DNA of 64,000 nucleotides from Paraburkholderia atlantica (GTDB taxonomy: Bacteria > Pseudomonadota > Gammaproteobacteria > Burkholderiales > Burkholderiaceae). Numbering within the stretch: position 1 is the stretch's first letter; every line of letters starts with the position of its first letter. A program made the position numbers and the translations under genes. The DNA is taken from contig NZ_WHNQ01000002.1 of the NCBI RefSeq assembly GCF_009362785.1, positions 62,001 through 126,000 of the forward strand, written 5' to 3'. The notes beneath the pieces were generated by a model, which was not told the origin of the DNA, ran no database searches, and was given only the letters and a program-made list of their open reading frames with translations. Of the stretch, positions 9,043 through 17,851 are shown one piece after another.

Positions 9043-9723
9043 ATGTCGCTTTTTGACAGCATTTCGCGCACGCTCAAAGGTCTTCTGAACGATGCGGCCG
9101 ACTCGGTGCAGGATCCGTCGCGTGACTCGCGCCAGATCGTGCGCGAACTCGACGACAGCATCGGCAAGGCCGAGAACTCGCTGATCGAGATTCAGGCGCA
9201 GGTCGCCACCCAGCAAAGCAAGCGCGATGTTGCCGCGGACAAGGCGAAGAAGTACGAAGACGGTGCTCGCCGCGCGTTGCAGTCCGGTGACGAAGCGCTC
9301 GCGCGTGAAGCGCTCGGCGCGCAGGCCACCGCCGAAGCCGAACGTGATGCGCTGACGAAAGAACTGACTTCGCTGGAGCCGTCGGTCGCGCAACTGAAGA
9401 GCCAGATCGAGGACATGCGCACGCGCCGCAACGACCTGAACGCGCGCTCGAACATCCTGCAAGCCAAGCAGCAGATCGCACAGGCGAAAGATACGGCGGC
9501 CACGGCACTCGGCGGCATCGGCGGCAAGAACCTGTCCGAAGATTTCCAGAAGCTCGAAGATAAAGTCGCGCTGTCGAACGCGCGTTCCGACGCACGCCTG
9601 AACTCCGCCGATGAAAAGAGCGGCAAGGCGCTCGACGACAAGCTCGCGGATCTGAACCGCGGCCCGTCCATCGACGATCGGCTCGAAGCGCTGAAGAAGC
9701 AGCTCAATACGCCGGCGCAGTAA
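9043..9723 (+). CDS. PspA/IM30 family protein
   Basis: 226 residues, almost wholly predicted alpha-helical coiled coil. The N-terminus (MSLFDSISRTLKGLLNDAADSVQDPSRDSRQ) matches the amphipathic helix and early hairpin of PspA/Vipp1, a family that binds stressed inner membranes. GGAGG lies 6 bases before the ATG. No pspF, pspB or pspC neighbours are present. The next gene, 180 bases downstream on the same strand, encodes an exported TPR and single-pass membrane protein that may be a partner (inferred from position only). Confidence 0.9.
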   Translation: MSLFDSISRTLKGLLNDAADSVQDPSRDSRQIVRELDDSIGKAENSLIEIQAQVATQQSKRDVAADKAKKYEDGARRALQSGDEALAREALGAQATAEAERDALTKELTSLEPSVAQLKSQIEDMRTRRNDLNARSNILQAKQQIAQAKDTAATALGGIGGKNLSEDFQKLEDKVALSNARSDARLNSADEKSGKALDDKLADLNRGPSIDDRLEALKKQLNTPAQ

Positions 9724-9903
9724 ATGCTGAATGCGTGTACCGGCTTCACGGCAAGTTCGCACAGCAAGTACACGCGGCAATGACAACGGCAGTAGCAGTA
9801 CATGCCGGTGCGGGCTCTCTGCTGAACGCACCGGCATACCGGCCGCCACAGGCAGCCACCGCTATCGACTGATGGAGACGGGCGCGCTCCGCCCGGTCTG
9901 CAA

Positions 9904-11088
9904 ATGAAAAAACTTTTCGCAACCGCCTTCGCTTCGCTGCTGCTCGTGTCGGCCGCGGCGTTCGCGGTGCCGACCGCTCAGCAAATCGAATCGGCGATGG
10001 CGCAGGGCAACTGGCAGCAGGCCGACGCCGGCCTCACCGAAGTCTTGCAAGCGCATCCGAACAACGCACATGCGCACTATCTGTACGCCCAGGTGCTCGA
10101 CCGCGAAGGCCGTTTCGCCGAGGCGCTCGCGCAGCTCCAACAGGCGAAGACGCTCGATCCGCAGATCCGTTTCACCGACCCGAGCCGCTTCGCGCAAACC
10201 GAAGCGCGCGTGCGCCGCGACGCGGAACGCGCGGGCGACAACGTCACCCGTCACGCCGCCAATCCGTTCGCGCAGCAGAATGCGCCTGCTGTGCAGCAAC
10301 AGTCGGCGATGATGTCGCAAGCGCAATTACGGCATGGTCCGGGGGTGGGTATGTGGATCGGTATCGTTGTTCTGATCGTGGCGATCGCGCTCGTGCTGCG
10401 CTGGACCTTGCGTCGCGCGCGCAGCCAGGAAAACACGCGCGCTGACGACGACCGCCGCGCGCAACTGAAGCGCGCAACCGACATGCTGAACACCGTGCGA
10501 TCGATCAAGCTCGACGTAAAGCTGTCCACCGCGCCGGGTCACGAGCTGCTCGAGAAAGACGTCGAAGCGACCGAGGAGCAGTTGCGCGGTACCGTCGAAA
10601 CGCTGTCGAACGGCAAGAATCCGCTGCCCCCTTATGCACTCGACGAGTTCGAGCAACGCATCGCGAGCCTGCGCGCGCGTGCCGACGGCCGGCCCGATCC
10701 GACCGCCGCGTCGGTGGGCACGGGCCAGCAATCGGCGTATGCGCAGGAGGCCGAGCGCTTCGGCAATCCGCAGCCGCCTTATCCGCAACAGGGCCCGGTT
10801 CAGCAGCAGCCGCAGGTCATCGTGCAGCAAGGCGGTGGCATGGGCGGCGGCATGGGCGGTCTGCTGACCGGGGTGCTGCTTGGCGAGGCGCTCAGTCATG
10901 GGCGTGACCGCGTGATCGAGCGCGACGTGATCGTCGACCCCGACGAACTGCGCCGGCGCGGCAACGACGGCGCAAACGGCGGCGGCCTCGACTTCGGTCA
11001 AGGGTCGAACGACTGGAACGACGACGGCAGCGGCGGCGGCATCGACATGGGCAGCAACGACGATTCCGGCGGTTGGACCGATACCTGA
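9904..11088 (+). CDS. Exported TPR protein with one TM segment and Gly/Asp-rich tail
   Basis: 394 residues. A Sec signal (MKKLFATAFASLLLVSAAAFA) is followed by about two TPR-like helices (residues 24-85). A Gln-rich linker leads to one membrane segment near residues 150-170 (WIGIVVLIVAIALVLRW), then a charged helical region. The C-terminal ~130 residues are Gln/Pro-rich, then a GGGMGGGMGG stretch and an acidic Gly/Asn/Asp tail. The apparent GGAG (9874-9877) is far from the ATG, but a GGGCG/CGCCC hairpin between them (9880-9894) would bring it close. Likely cotranscribed with the PspA homologue. Function not recognised. Confidence 0.85.
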   Translation: MKKLFATAFASLLLVSAAAFAVPTAQQIESAMAQGNWQQADAGLTEVLQAHPNNAHAHYLYAQVLDREGRFAEALAQLQQAKTLDPQIRFTDPSRFAQTEARVRRDAERAGDNVTRHAANPFAQQNAPAVQQQSAMMSQAQLRHGPGVGMWIGIVVLIVAIALVLRWTLRRARSQENTRADDDRRAQLKRATDMLNTVRSIKLDVKLSTAPGHELLEKDVEATEEQLRGTVETLSNGKNPLPPYALDEFEQRIASLRARADGRPDPTAASVGTGQQSAYAQEAERFGNPQPPYPQQGPVQQQPQVIVQQGGGMGGGMGGLLTGVLLGEALSHGRDRVIERDVIVDPDELRRRGNDGANGGGLDFGQGSNDWNDDGSGGGIDMGSNDDSGGWTDT

Positions 11089-11120
11089 TCGAAGCCGATC
11101 GATCCGCGTCGAATGAAACA

Positions 11121-11147
11121 CAGGCTCCTTCGCGGAGCCTGTTTTTT
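11121..11147 (+). terminator. Rho-independent terminator after the PspA/TPR pair
   Basis: CAGGCTCC and GGAGCCTG pair around a 5-base loop (TTCGC) and are followed by six T. It lies 33 bases after the upstream stop codon. Confidence 0.9.
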
Positions 11148-11180
11148 GCGCGCCGGCTTTGTGTAACGCCTTCGTTTAAT

Positions 11181-11864
11181 TCAGGCCCGCGCCGACTTCG
11201 CCTGGCTACCCTCGTGCTGCGCGAGCATGTCCGCCCCCGCGAACAGCCGCACGATGAAACGCTCCGCGTAATCGATCAATGCGTCGCGGCGCGCGTCGTT
11301 CGCGTCGATGTATTCAGCGGATAGATGAAACAGTTGCAGCACGATCTGCGTGCAGACTTCGTCGACCGTCTCGCGCGCGAGTCGCGGCATCAGTTCGAGC
11401 TGCACGATGTCGTCCGCCATTTCCGCCGACACCTCGTGCAGGTTCGCGCGCACCGCTTCGCGCAAAGCCGGCGACGTGCCGTGATATTCGGCCAGCGCGC
11501 TCAGGAACGCTTCGCGATTGGCCAGCGCGAACGTGAAAAACGCGACGCACGCGCGCCGCGGCACGCTGTGCGGCTCGTCGTGCGCGGCGAGCCAGCGCTC
11601 GCGCCGCAGCATCGGCCGAAGCCGACGGCTCACGGCGGCGACCGCTTCGCGCGCGAGCTCGTCGAGCGCGCCGAAATGGCGGTAGAACGTGTTCGGATTG
11701 AGCCCCGCCTCGCGCGCGAGCTCGCGCAAGCCGAGGCTCGCGAAACTGCGGCCGCTGGCGGTCAACCGCAGCGCGGCTTCGATCAGCTTGCGCTTGCCGG
11801 GCGGCAACTCCGGTCCGGCGACGGACGATGCTTCCGGGACAGTGCTCATCGTGCGTTCAATCAT
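11181..11864 (-). CDS. TetR-family regulator, FabR-like
   Basis: Up to 227 residues. The N-terminal helix-turn-helix, FASLGLRELAREAGLNPNTFYRHF, is very close to that of E. coli FabR ([20 protein letters not shown]), and the C-terminal half resembles the same subfamily (REAFLSALAEYHGTSPALREAV). FabR/DesT-type regulators control unsaturated fatty acid genes, while many relatives control neighbouring oxygenases. It is transcribed divergently from a Baeyer-Villiger monooxygenase and probably controls it and itself; this is inference from position. An alternative start is 15 bases in (MSTVPEAS); neither has a clear ribosome-binding site. Confidence 0.88.
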   Translation of the reverse strand: MIERTMSTVPEASSVAGPELPPGKRKLIEAALRLTASGRSFASLGLRELAREAGLNPNTFYRHFGALDELAREAVAAVSRRLRPMLRRERWLAAHDEPHSVPRRACVAFFTFALANREAFLSALAEYHGTSPALREAVRANLHEVSAEMADDIVQLELMPRLARETVDEVCTQIVLQLFHLSAEYIDANDARRDALIDYAERFIVRLFAGADMLAQHEGSQAKSARA

Positions 11865-11914
11865 CGCGCGGAATACGCGTTTAATAGCTGCACTCTAAAC
11901 GATCTTGACGCGAT

Positions 11915-11965
11915 GTGTACGGTTGTCTACCCTGCGCGTTAAGCCATGTATAGACAGGTGTAGAC
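11915..11965. promoter_or_regulatory. Candidate TetR operators between regulator and monooxygenase
   Basis: Related half-sites cluster in the divergent gap. GTGTAC (11915) and GTCTAC (11925) face each other across GGTT. GTATAGAC (11948) and GTGTAGAC (11958) repeat in the same direction 10 bases apart, about one helical turn. Together they form inverted GTCTAC/GTAGAC pairs of the kind TetR dimers bind. This is by eye and has not been tested against relatives. Confidence 0.45.
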
Positions 11966-12060
11966 GCGCGATTTCGGCTCCGGCCGTCGCGCCGCTCGAG
12001 GCCGCCGCGCCGTAGCCGCTGTCGTTTCACCCCCGCTTTCGCCCCGTGCCGGAGACCGCC

Positions 12061-13551
12061 TTGACGCCTGCCCCTTCCGCTTCATCCGCCGCGCCGCGCA
12101 TTGCGATCGTCGGCAGTGGCTTTGCCGGCATCGGCATGGCGATCCGTCTGCAGCAGATGGGCATCACATCGTTTACGGTCTACGAAGCCGCGAGCAGCAT
12201 CGGCGGTACGTGGCGCGACAATACCTATCCCGGCGCGGCCTGCGACGTGCCCTCGCATCTCTATTCGTTTTCGTTCGAGGCGAATCCAGCGTGGTCGCGC
12301 TCGTTCAGCAGCCAGGCCGAAATTCTCGCGTATCTGCAGCACTGCGCGCGCAAGTACGGCGTCGATCGCTATGTGCGCTGCAATGCGAAAGTGAACACCG
12401 CGCGCTTCGACGAAGCGCGACAGGTCTGGCTCGTCGAACTCGACGCGCACGGCGCGCGCGAAATTATCGAGGCCGACGTGCTGATCGCCGCGAACGGTCC
12501 GCTGTCGCGTCCGGCGCTGCCGCGCATCGCCGGTATAGAACGTTTCGAAGGCAAGCTGTTCCATTCGGCGCGCTGGGATCACGCGTATCCGCTCGACGGC
12601 AAACGCGTCGCGGTGATCGGCACCGGCGCGAGCGCGATCCAGTTCGTGCCGAAAATCCAGCCGCGCGTCGCGCATCTGGACCTGTTCCAGCGCACCGCGC
12701 CGTGGGTGATGCCCAAGCGCGACAAGCCGATCGGCCCGCGCGCGCAATGGCTGTTCCGTACGCTGCCGTTCACGCAGCGCTTCGTTCGCAGCGCGATCTA
12801 TTGGCAGCTCGAATCGCGTGGGATCGCGTTCGTCGTCAATCCGAAGCTGATGGAGATGCCGATGAAGTTCGGCCTCAGCTATCTGGAGCGACGCGTCAAG
12901 GACCCGGCGCTGCGCGCGAAGCTCACGCCGAACTACCGGCTCGGCTGCAAGCGCGTGCTGCTGTCGAGCGACTATTACCCAGCCATATGTCAGCCGAACG
13001 TCGATGTCGTGACGAGCGGCATTCGCGAGATCGTCGCGGATGGCATCGTGACCGAGGACGGCGTGCACCACCACGCGGACGCAATCATCTGCGGCACCGG
13101 CTTCCAGGTCAACGACGTGCCCGCGCCGTTCGAAGTGACCGGCCTCGACGGCACCGATCTCAGCACGCTATGGCTGCGCGATGGCCCGGAGGCCTATCTC
13201 GGCACGAGCATCGCGAACTTCCCGAACTTCTTTATGATCGTCGGCCCGAACACGGGGCTCGGCCATAACTCGATGATCTACATGATCGAGTCGCAACTGC
13301 GCTATATCGGCGATTGCCTGCGCGTGCTGCGCAAACGCAATGCGCGCACGATGACCTTGCGCGCCGACGTGCAGCGCGATTTCAATGCGCGTTTGCAGCA
13401 GGAGATGCGGCACGCGGTATGGACGAGCGGCTGCCATAGCTGGTATCAGACCCAGAGCGGCAAAGTCACCGCGATCTGGCCCGGCTTCACGTTCAGCTTT
13501 CGCAAGCGGACGCGGCGCGTGCGGCCGCAGGATTACCGCTTCGCGCGTTGA
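12061..13551 (+). CDS. Flavin-dependent Baeyer-Villiger monooxygenase
   Basis: About 496 residues. It has the FAD-binding GSGFAGIGMA near the N-terminus, GGTWRDNTYPGAACDVPSHLYS typical of the class, the Baeyer-Villiger signature FEGKLFHSARW (pattern FxGxxxHxxxW) and a second Rossmann motif GTGASA for NADPH. Such enzymes insert oxygen next to a ketone to give an ester or lactone. The substrate cannot be read from sequence. I chose TTG at 12061 because GGAG sits 6 bases upstream; an in-frame GTG at 12046 lacks a ribosome site. The divergent TetR gene is the probable regulator. Confidence 0.92.
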   Translation: MTPAPSASSAAPRIAIVGSGFAGIGMAIRLQQMGITSFTVYEAASSIGGTWRDNTYPGAACDVPSHLYSFSFEANPAWSRSFSSQAEILAYLQHCARKYGVDRYVRCNAKVNTARFDEARQVWLVELDAHGAREIIEADVLIAANGPLSRPALPRIAGIERFEGKLFHSARWDHAYPLDGKRVAVIGTGASAIQFVPKIQPRVAHLDLFQRTAPWVMPKRDKPIGPRAQWLFRTLPFTQRFVRSAIYWQLESRGIAFVVNPKLMEMPMKFGLSYLERRVKDPALRAKLTPNYRLGCKRVLLSSDYYPAICQPNVDVVTSGIREIVADGIVTEDGVHHHADAIICGTGFQVNDVPAPFEVTGLDGTDLSTLWLRDGPEAYLGTSIANFPNFFMIVGPNTGLGHNSMIYMIESQLRYIGDCLRVLRKRNARTMTLRADVQRDFNARLQQEMRHAVWTSGCHSWYQTQSGKVTAIWPGFTFSFRKRTRRVRPQDYRFAR

Positions 13552-13578
13552 ATCGGCCTCGCGCGGCGGCGGGCGCAA

Positions 13579-13704
13579 TCACTGCCCTCCGCCACCGCTC
13601 AGCAACCGCAACAGCTCCCACAGAAACTTCACGATGATCACGATCAGTTCCCACAACCGGTAAAGCGGCTGCCAGTCCAGCACGCGCAGAAGGGACTCGA
13701 TCAT
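13579..13704 (-). CDS. Putative 41-residue hydrophobic membrane peptide
   Basis: An ATG-to-TGA frame encodes MIESLLRVLDWQPLYRLWEL followed by a hydrophobic Ile/Val/Leu/Trp core and a GGGGQ end. It is one predicted membrane helix with Arg/Asp/Glu flanks and a Trp-rich boundary. It fills most of the gap between the monooxygenase stop and the potI stop, on the pot strand, starting 46 bases after potI ends. The ribosome-binding site is weak. It could be a small membrane protein of the pot transcript, a type I-toxin-like peptide, or chance. No family is recognised. Confidence 0.4.
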   Translation of the reverse strand: MIESLLRVLDWQPLYRLWELIVIIVKFLWELLRLLSGGGGQ

Positions 13705-13749
13705 CGCTATCGCCAGAAGAAGTGAAGGCGTCCAATGCGTCGCGCAACC

Positions 13750-14568
13750 TCAAACCGCCATCACCGCCCGCTTTCGCTCCGCGCGCTGCATGAAGAAGTT
13801 CGTCGCGACGACGCCGACCGTGACGACTGCGATGAACAGCGTCGCGAGCGCATTCATCTCCGGGTTCAAGCCTAGACGCACGCGCGAGAACACGACGAGC
13901 GGCAAGGTCGTCGAGCCGGGACCCGACAGGAACGCGGACAGCACGAGGTCGTCGATCGACAGCGTGAACGACAGCAGCCAGCCGGACACCAGCGCTTGCG
14001 AAATCAGCGGCAGCGTGACGGAGAAGAACACGCGCAACGGGGTCGCGCCGAGGTCGAGCGCGGCTTCCTCGAGCGATGGATGCAGCTCCCGCACGCGCGA
14101 CTGCACGATGATCGCGACGTACGAAATACACAGCATCACGTGACCGATCCAGATCGTGAAGATGCCGCGTTCGGCCGGCCAGCCGATCCAACGCGCCATT
14201 TCGATGAACAGCAGCAGCAGCGAGATGCCCTGAATCACTTCGGGGATGACCAGCGGCGCGTTGATCATGCCCGTGTACAGCGTGAAGCCGCGAAAGCGCC
14301 CCATCCGCGCGAGCACGAAGCCGGCCCACGTACCGATGATCACCGACGCGAACGCCGTCAGCAAGCCGATTCGCAGCGACAGCCACGCCGATGCGATGAG
14401 CTCGTCGTCCCGCAACAGCGCCGCGTACCAGCGCATCGAAAAGCGTGTCCACACCGTAACCAGTTGCGATTCGTTGAACGAATACACGATCAGGCTGACG
14501 ATCGGGATATACAGAAACAGAAAGCCGATGCCGAGAGCAATCAGCTGCAGCATACGATTCGGCTTCAT
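13750..14568 (-). CDS. potI: Putrescine/spermidine ABC transporter permease
   Basis: 272-residue inner-membrane permease, about six membrane segments, with the EAA-type loop for ATPase contact (HPSLEEAALDLGATPLRVFF). The early LYIPIVSLIVYSFNES matches PotI/PotC proteins. The ATG overlaps the potH stop in ATGA, so translation is probably coupled. The frame extends upstream to 14700, but MKPNRML at 14568 is the natural start. It works with PotH as the membrane channel of a polyamine importer. Confidence 0.93.
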   Translation of the reverse strand: MKPNRMLQLIALGIGFLFLYIPIVSLIVYSFNESQLVTVWTRFSMRWYAALLRDDELIASAWLSLRIGLLTAFASVIIGTWAGFVLARMGRFRGFTLYTGMINAPLVIPEVIQGISLLLLFIEMARWIGWPAERGIFTIWIGHVMLCISYVAIIVQSRVRELHPSLEEAALDLGATPLRVFFSVTLPLISQALVSGWLLSFTLSIDDLVLSAFLSGPGSTTLPLVVFSRVRLGLNPEMNALATLFIAVVTVGVVATNFFMQRAERKRAVMAV

Positions 14569-15497
14569 TGGCGGCCCTCCTCCAATGCCTTCGCCTGCGC
14601 ATGCTGGAACAGCGCCATCGGCACCAGCAGCAGCAACACCATCGCGCAAGTGACTGCGGACGCCATCGGCCAGTCGGCGTTGTCGAAGAACTCGTTCCAC
14701 ATCACGCGGCCGATCATCAGCGTGTTCGCGCCGCCGAGCAGCTCAGGAATCACGTACTCGCCGACCGCCGGAATGAACACCAGCAGGCAGCCCGCGACGA
14801 TGCCGTTCTTCGACAGCGGCAGCGTGATCTGCCAGAACGCCTTCCACGGCTTCGCGCCGAGGTCGTACGCGGCTTCGAGCAAGGTCAGGTCCATTTTCAC
14901 GAGGTGGGCGTAAAGCGGCATCACGAGAAACGGCAGGTACGAATAGACCATGCCGATGTAGACCGCCGTGTTCGTGTGATACAGCTCGATCGGCGTATGG
15001 ATCAGGCCGACCGACATCAGGAAGTTATTCAGCAGCCCGTTGTTCTTCAGAATGCCGATCCATGCGTATACGCGGATCAGGAACGAAGTCCAGAACGGCA
15101 GCATCACGGCCATCATCAGCAGATTGCGGGTGGCTGCATTGGAGCGCGCGATGTAGTACGCCATCGGATAGCCGATCAGCAGACACAGCACGGTCGATAT
15201 CGCCGCGACGACGACTGAATTCACATAGGTCGCGAAGTACAGGCTGTCGGTCAGCAGAAATGCGTAGTGCGACAGATCCAGCGTGATGTGCAGCGCGCCT
15301 TCCGCGAAGGTGACGAGCTGCGTGTACGGCGGAATGCCGAGCTGCGAATCGGCGAAGCTGATCTTCACGACCAGCAGGAACGGCACGAGGAAAAACAGCA
15401 GCAGCCAGATGAACGGCCCCGCCACCACCGCGCTACGTCCCGTGAGCTTCAGACGCCGCACGGGCCACGTGAAAAACGAGCCAAGCGCTTCTTTCAT
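14565..15497 (-). CDS. potH: Putrescine/spermidine ABC transporter permease
   Basis: 310-residue permease with PotH/PotB features: an N-terminal cytoplasmic segment, VAGPFIWLLLFFLVPFLLVV as the first membrane helix, a periplasmic stretch before the core, and an EAA loop (LLEAAYDLGAKPWKAFWQITLP). It overlaps potG upstream and potI downstream by 4 bases each (ATGA). It pairs with PotI to form the transport channel. Confidence 0.94.
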   Translation of the reverse strand: MKEALGSFFTWPVRRLKLTGRSAVVAGPFIWLLLFFLVPFLLVVKISFADSQLGIPPYTQLVTFAEGALHITLDLSHYAFLLTDSLYFATYVNSVVVAAISTVLCLLIGYPMAYYIARSNAATRNLLMMAVMLPFWTSFLIRVYAWIGILKNNGLLNNFLMSVGLIHTPIELYHTNTAVYIGMVYSYLPFLVMPLYAHLVKMDLTLLEAAYDLGAKPWKAFWQITLPLSKNGIVAGCLLVFIPAVGEYVIPELLGGANTLMIGRVMWNEFFDNADWPMASAVTCAMVLLLLVPMALFQHAQAKALEEGRQ

Positions 15498-16663
15498 GAT
15501 GTCAGCACCACGCCGGCCGATGCGCTCCAGCGCACGTAGACTTCGTCGCCCCAGGACGGCGGATCGATTTCGGTGAGCGCGAGGCTCGTCACGTTCGCGA
15601 TCACGGTCTTGCCGCCGTCGAGCTTCACGTGATACAGCGAATAGCCGCCCATGTACGCGATATTCGTGACGACGCCCTTGCCCCAGTTGTAGGCGCCCTC
15701 GGGCGGCTTGCGCGTGAGCGCGATGCGTTCGGGCCGCACCGAGATCGTCACCGGCATGCCGAGCGGACCGGTGATGCCGTGATTGACATGCAAACGGCAG
15801 GTCAGATCCGGCGTTTCGATGAACACGTGATCGGGTTCGTCCTCGACCGTGCGGCCTTCGAACAGATTGGTCGAGCCGATGAATTCCGCCGAGAAACGGC
15901 TGTTCGGGTATTCGTAGACTTCATGCGGCGTGCCGAGCTGCACGATCTGGCCTTCGCTCATCACGGCGAGGCGGTTGGCCATCGTCATCGCTTCTTCCTG
16001 ATCGTGCGTGACCATCATGCAGGTCACGCCGACCTGATCGAGGATGTTGACGAGCTCGATTTGCGTGCGCTGGCGGATCTGCTTGTCGAGCGCCGACATC
16101 GGCTCGTCGAGCAGCAGCAGCTTCGGCCGCTTGACGAGCGAGCGCGCGAGCGCGACGCGCTGCTGCTGCCCGCCCGACAGCTGATGCGGCTTGCGCTTCG
16201 CGAAGCGGCCCATCTGCACGAGTTCGAGCGCGTTGTGCACGCGGTCTTTCAGCTCGGCCTTCGGCACGCCCTCCTGCTTCAGACCGAACGCGACGTTCGC
16301 CTCGACCGTCATGTGCGGGAACAGCGCGTACGACTGGAACATCATGTTGACCGGCCGGCGATACGGCGGCAGGTGCGCGAGATCTTCGCCATCGATCAGG
16401 ATCTTGCCCGACGTCACGGTTTCGAGCCCGGCCATCATGCGCAGCAGGGTCGACTTGCCGCAGCCCGAGCTGCCGAGCAGCGCGAACAGCTCGCCCTTCC
16501 TTACCGTCAGATTGACCCCTTTGACCGCGACGGTCTCGCCGAACTTCTTCACGACGTCGACGATCTGGATGAACTGTTCCGCTGCGTCTCCCGTAACGGC
16601 GCTCGGGCCCGTCGACGGCACGGCCGTCCCGGCCAGCGCGCCCGGCTGGTCACTACTCATCAT
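15494..16663 (-). CDS. potG: Putrescine/spermidine ABC transporter ATP-binding protein
   Basis: 389-residue ATPase of the PotA/PotG group. Walker A is GSSGCGKST, the Q-loop is MMFQSYALFPHMTV, the signature LSGGQQQRVALARSL, Walker B LLLLDEPMSALD, and the H-loop VTHDQEEAM. A C-terminal TOBE-like regulatory domain follows from about residue 280. An N-terminal extension of about 30 residues rich in Ala/Pro/Ser precedes the ABC fold. It follows potF after a hairpin and overlaps potH by 4 bases. Confidence 0.94.
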   Translation of the reverse strand: MMSSDQPGALAGTAVPSTGPSAVTGDAAEQFIQIVDVVKKFGETVAVKGVNLTVRKGELFALLGSSGCGKSTLLRMMAGLETVTSGKILIDGEDLAHLPPYRRPVNMMFQSYALFPHMTVEANVAFGLKQEGVPKAELKDRVHNALELVQMGRFAKRKPHQLSGGQQQRVALARSLVKRPKLLLLDEPMSALDKQIRQRTQIELVNILDQVGVTCMMVTHDQEEAMTMANRLAVMSEGQIVQLGTPHEVYEYPNSRFSAEFIGSTNLFEGRTVEDEPDHVFIETPDLTCRLHVNHGITGPLGMPVTISVRPERIALTRKPPEGAYNWGKGVVTNIAYMGGYSLYHVKLDGGKTVIANVTSLALTEIDPPSWGDEVYVRWSASAGVVLTS

Positions 16664-16694
16664 AATGCTGCTTCACTCCGGCGTTTGACGAACA

Positions 16695-16720
16695 AAGCCC
16701 CCGGTGAACACCGAGGGCTT
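16695..16720 (-). promoter_or_regulatory. Intercistronic stem-loop between potF and potG
   Basis: AAGCCC (16695-16700) and GGGCTT (16715-16720) pair, and the inner CGGT/ACCG extend the stem after small mismatches. No strong T-run follows, so it more likely partially terminates or protects potF mRNA, giving more binding protein than transporter, as in other binding-protein operons (inference). Confidence 0.6.
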
Positions 16721-16750
16721 CATAGGCTTCTTATCTGTTTGTTGCCGCGC

Positions 16751-17851
16751 TTAGCGGCCGGACTTGAACTCGGTCCACAGTCGCGTTTGCAGCCGCTGGA
16801 TTTCCTGCGGCAGCGGCTTCAACAGGAACAGCGTCTTGATGGTTTCCGGCGACGGGTACACGGCCGGATCGTTCGCGACGTCCTTGTCCACGTACTTGCG
16901 CGCTTCCATATTGACGCTCGGGTAGTACACGGCGTTGGTGATCGCGGCGTGCACTTGCGGCGTCTCGATGTAGTTGATCCACTCGAGCGCGGCTTCCTTG
17001 TGCTTTGCGTCCTTCGGAATCGCCATCACGTCGAACCACACCGGCGCGCCGCCCTTCGGCACGAAGTACTCGATCTTGTACGGCTTCTTCGCTTCGAGCG
17101 CGCGATGCTTGGCGATCACGACGTCGCCCGACCAGCCGTACGCGAAGCACACGTCGCCGCCGACGAGGTCGTTGATGTAGCCCGACGAGTTGAACTGCGT
17201 GATGTACGGACGGATTTTCTTCAGCATCTCGAGCGCGGCGCGGTAGTCGGCCGGGTTCGTGCTCATCGGGTCCTTGCCCATGTAGTGCAGCGCGGCCGCG
17301 AACATCTGGTCCGGCGCGTCGAGCACCGATACGCCGCAGGCCTTCAGCTTCGAGATGTTTTCCGGCTTGAACAGGATGTCCCAGTTGTCGAGCGGCACGT
17401 CCTTGCCGAGGATCTGCTGGACCTTCGTCACGTTGTAGCCGAGGCCGGTCGTGCCGTACGCCCAGGGCACCACGTACTTGTTGCCCGGATCGGCGCCGGC
17501 GACGAGCGCCATCAGCGACGGGTCGAGGTACTTCAGGTTCGGCAGCTTCGATTTGTCGAGCGGCTCGAAGATGCCCGCGGCGATCTGCTTGCCCGCGTAG
17601 TTGCTGGTCGGCACGACGATGTCGTAGCCCGAGTTGCCGGTGAGCAGCTTCGCCTGCAGCGTGTCGTCGCTGTCGTAGTTGTCGTACTTGACCTGAACGC
17701 CGGTCTGTTTCGTGAAGTTCGGGATCGTATCCTTCGCGATGTAGTCGGACCAGTTATACACGTTCAACTGCGTATCCTTCGCAGCGGCCGTCAACCACGG
17801 CGCCGCGCACAAGATCAGCGCCGCCACATGCCCCACTATCCGTTTGTTCAT
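16751..17851 (-). CDS. potF: Periplasmic putrescine-binding protein
   Basis: 366-residue polyamine-binding protein. MNKRIVGHVAALILCAAPWLTAAA is a cleavable signal, and the mature start DTQLNVYNWSDYIAKDTIPNF is the classic PotF/PotD opening. VPWAYGTTGLGYN and the DLVGGDVCFAYGWSGD region line the ligand site in this family. GGAGA lies 6 bases before ATG 17851; an ATG 24 bases upstream at 17875 is less likely. It is the first gene of potFGHI and delivers putrescine (or another polyamine) to the permease. Confidence 0.94.
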   Translation of the reverse strand: MNKRIVGHVAALILCAAPWLTAAAKDTQLNVYNWSDYIAKDTIPNFTKQTGVQVKYDNYDSDDTLQAKLLTGNSGYDIVVPTSNYAGKQIAAGIFEPLDKSKLPNLKYLDPSLMALVAGADPGNKYVVPWAYGTTGLGYNVTKVQQILGKDVPLDNWDILFKPENISKLKACGVSVLDAPDQMFAAALHYMGKDPMSTNPADYRAALEMLKKIRPYITQFNSSGYINDLVGGDVCFAYGWSGDVVIAKHRALEAKKPYKIEYFVPKGGAPVWFDVMAIPKDAKHKEAALEWINYIETPQVHAAITNAVYYPSVNMEARKYVDKDVANDPAVYPSPETIKTLFLLKPLPQEIQRLQTRLWTEFKSGR

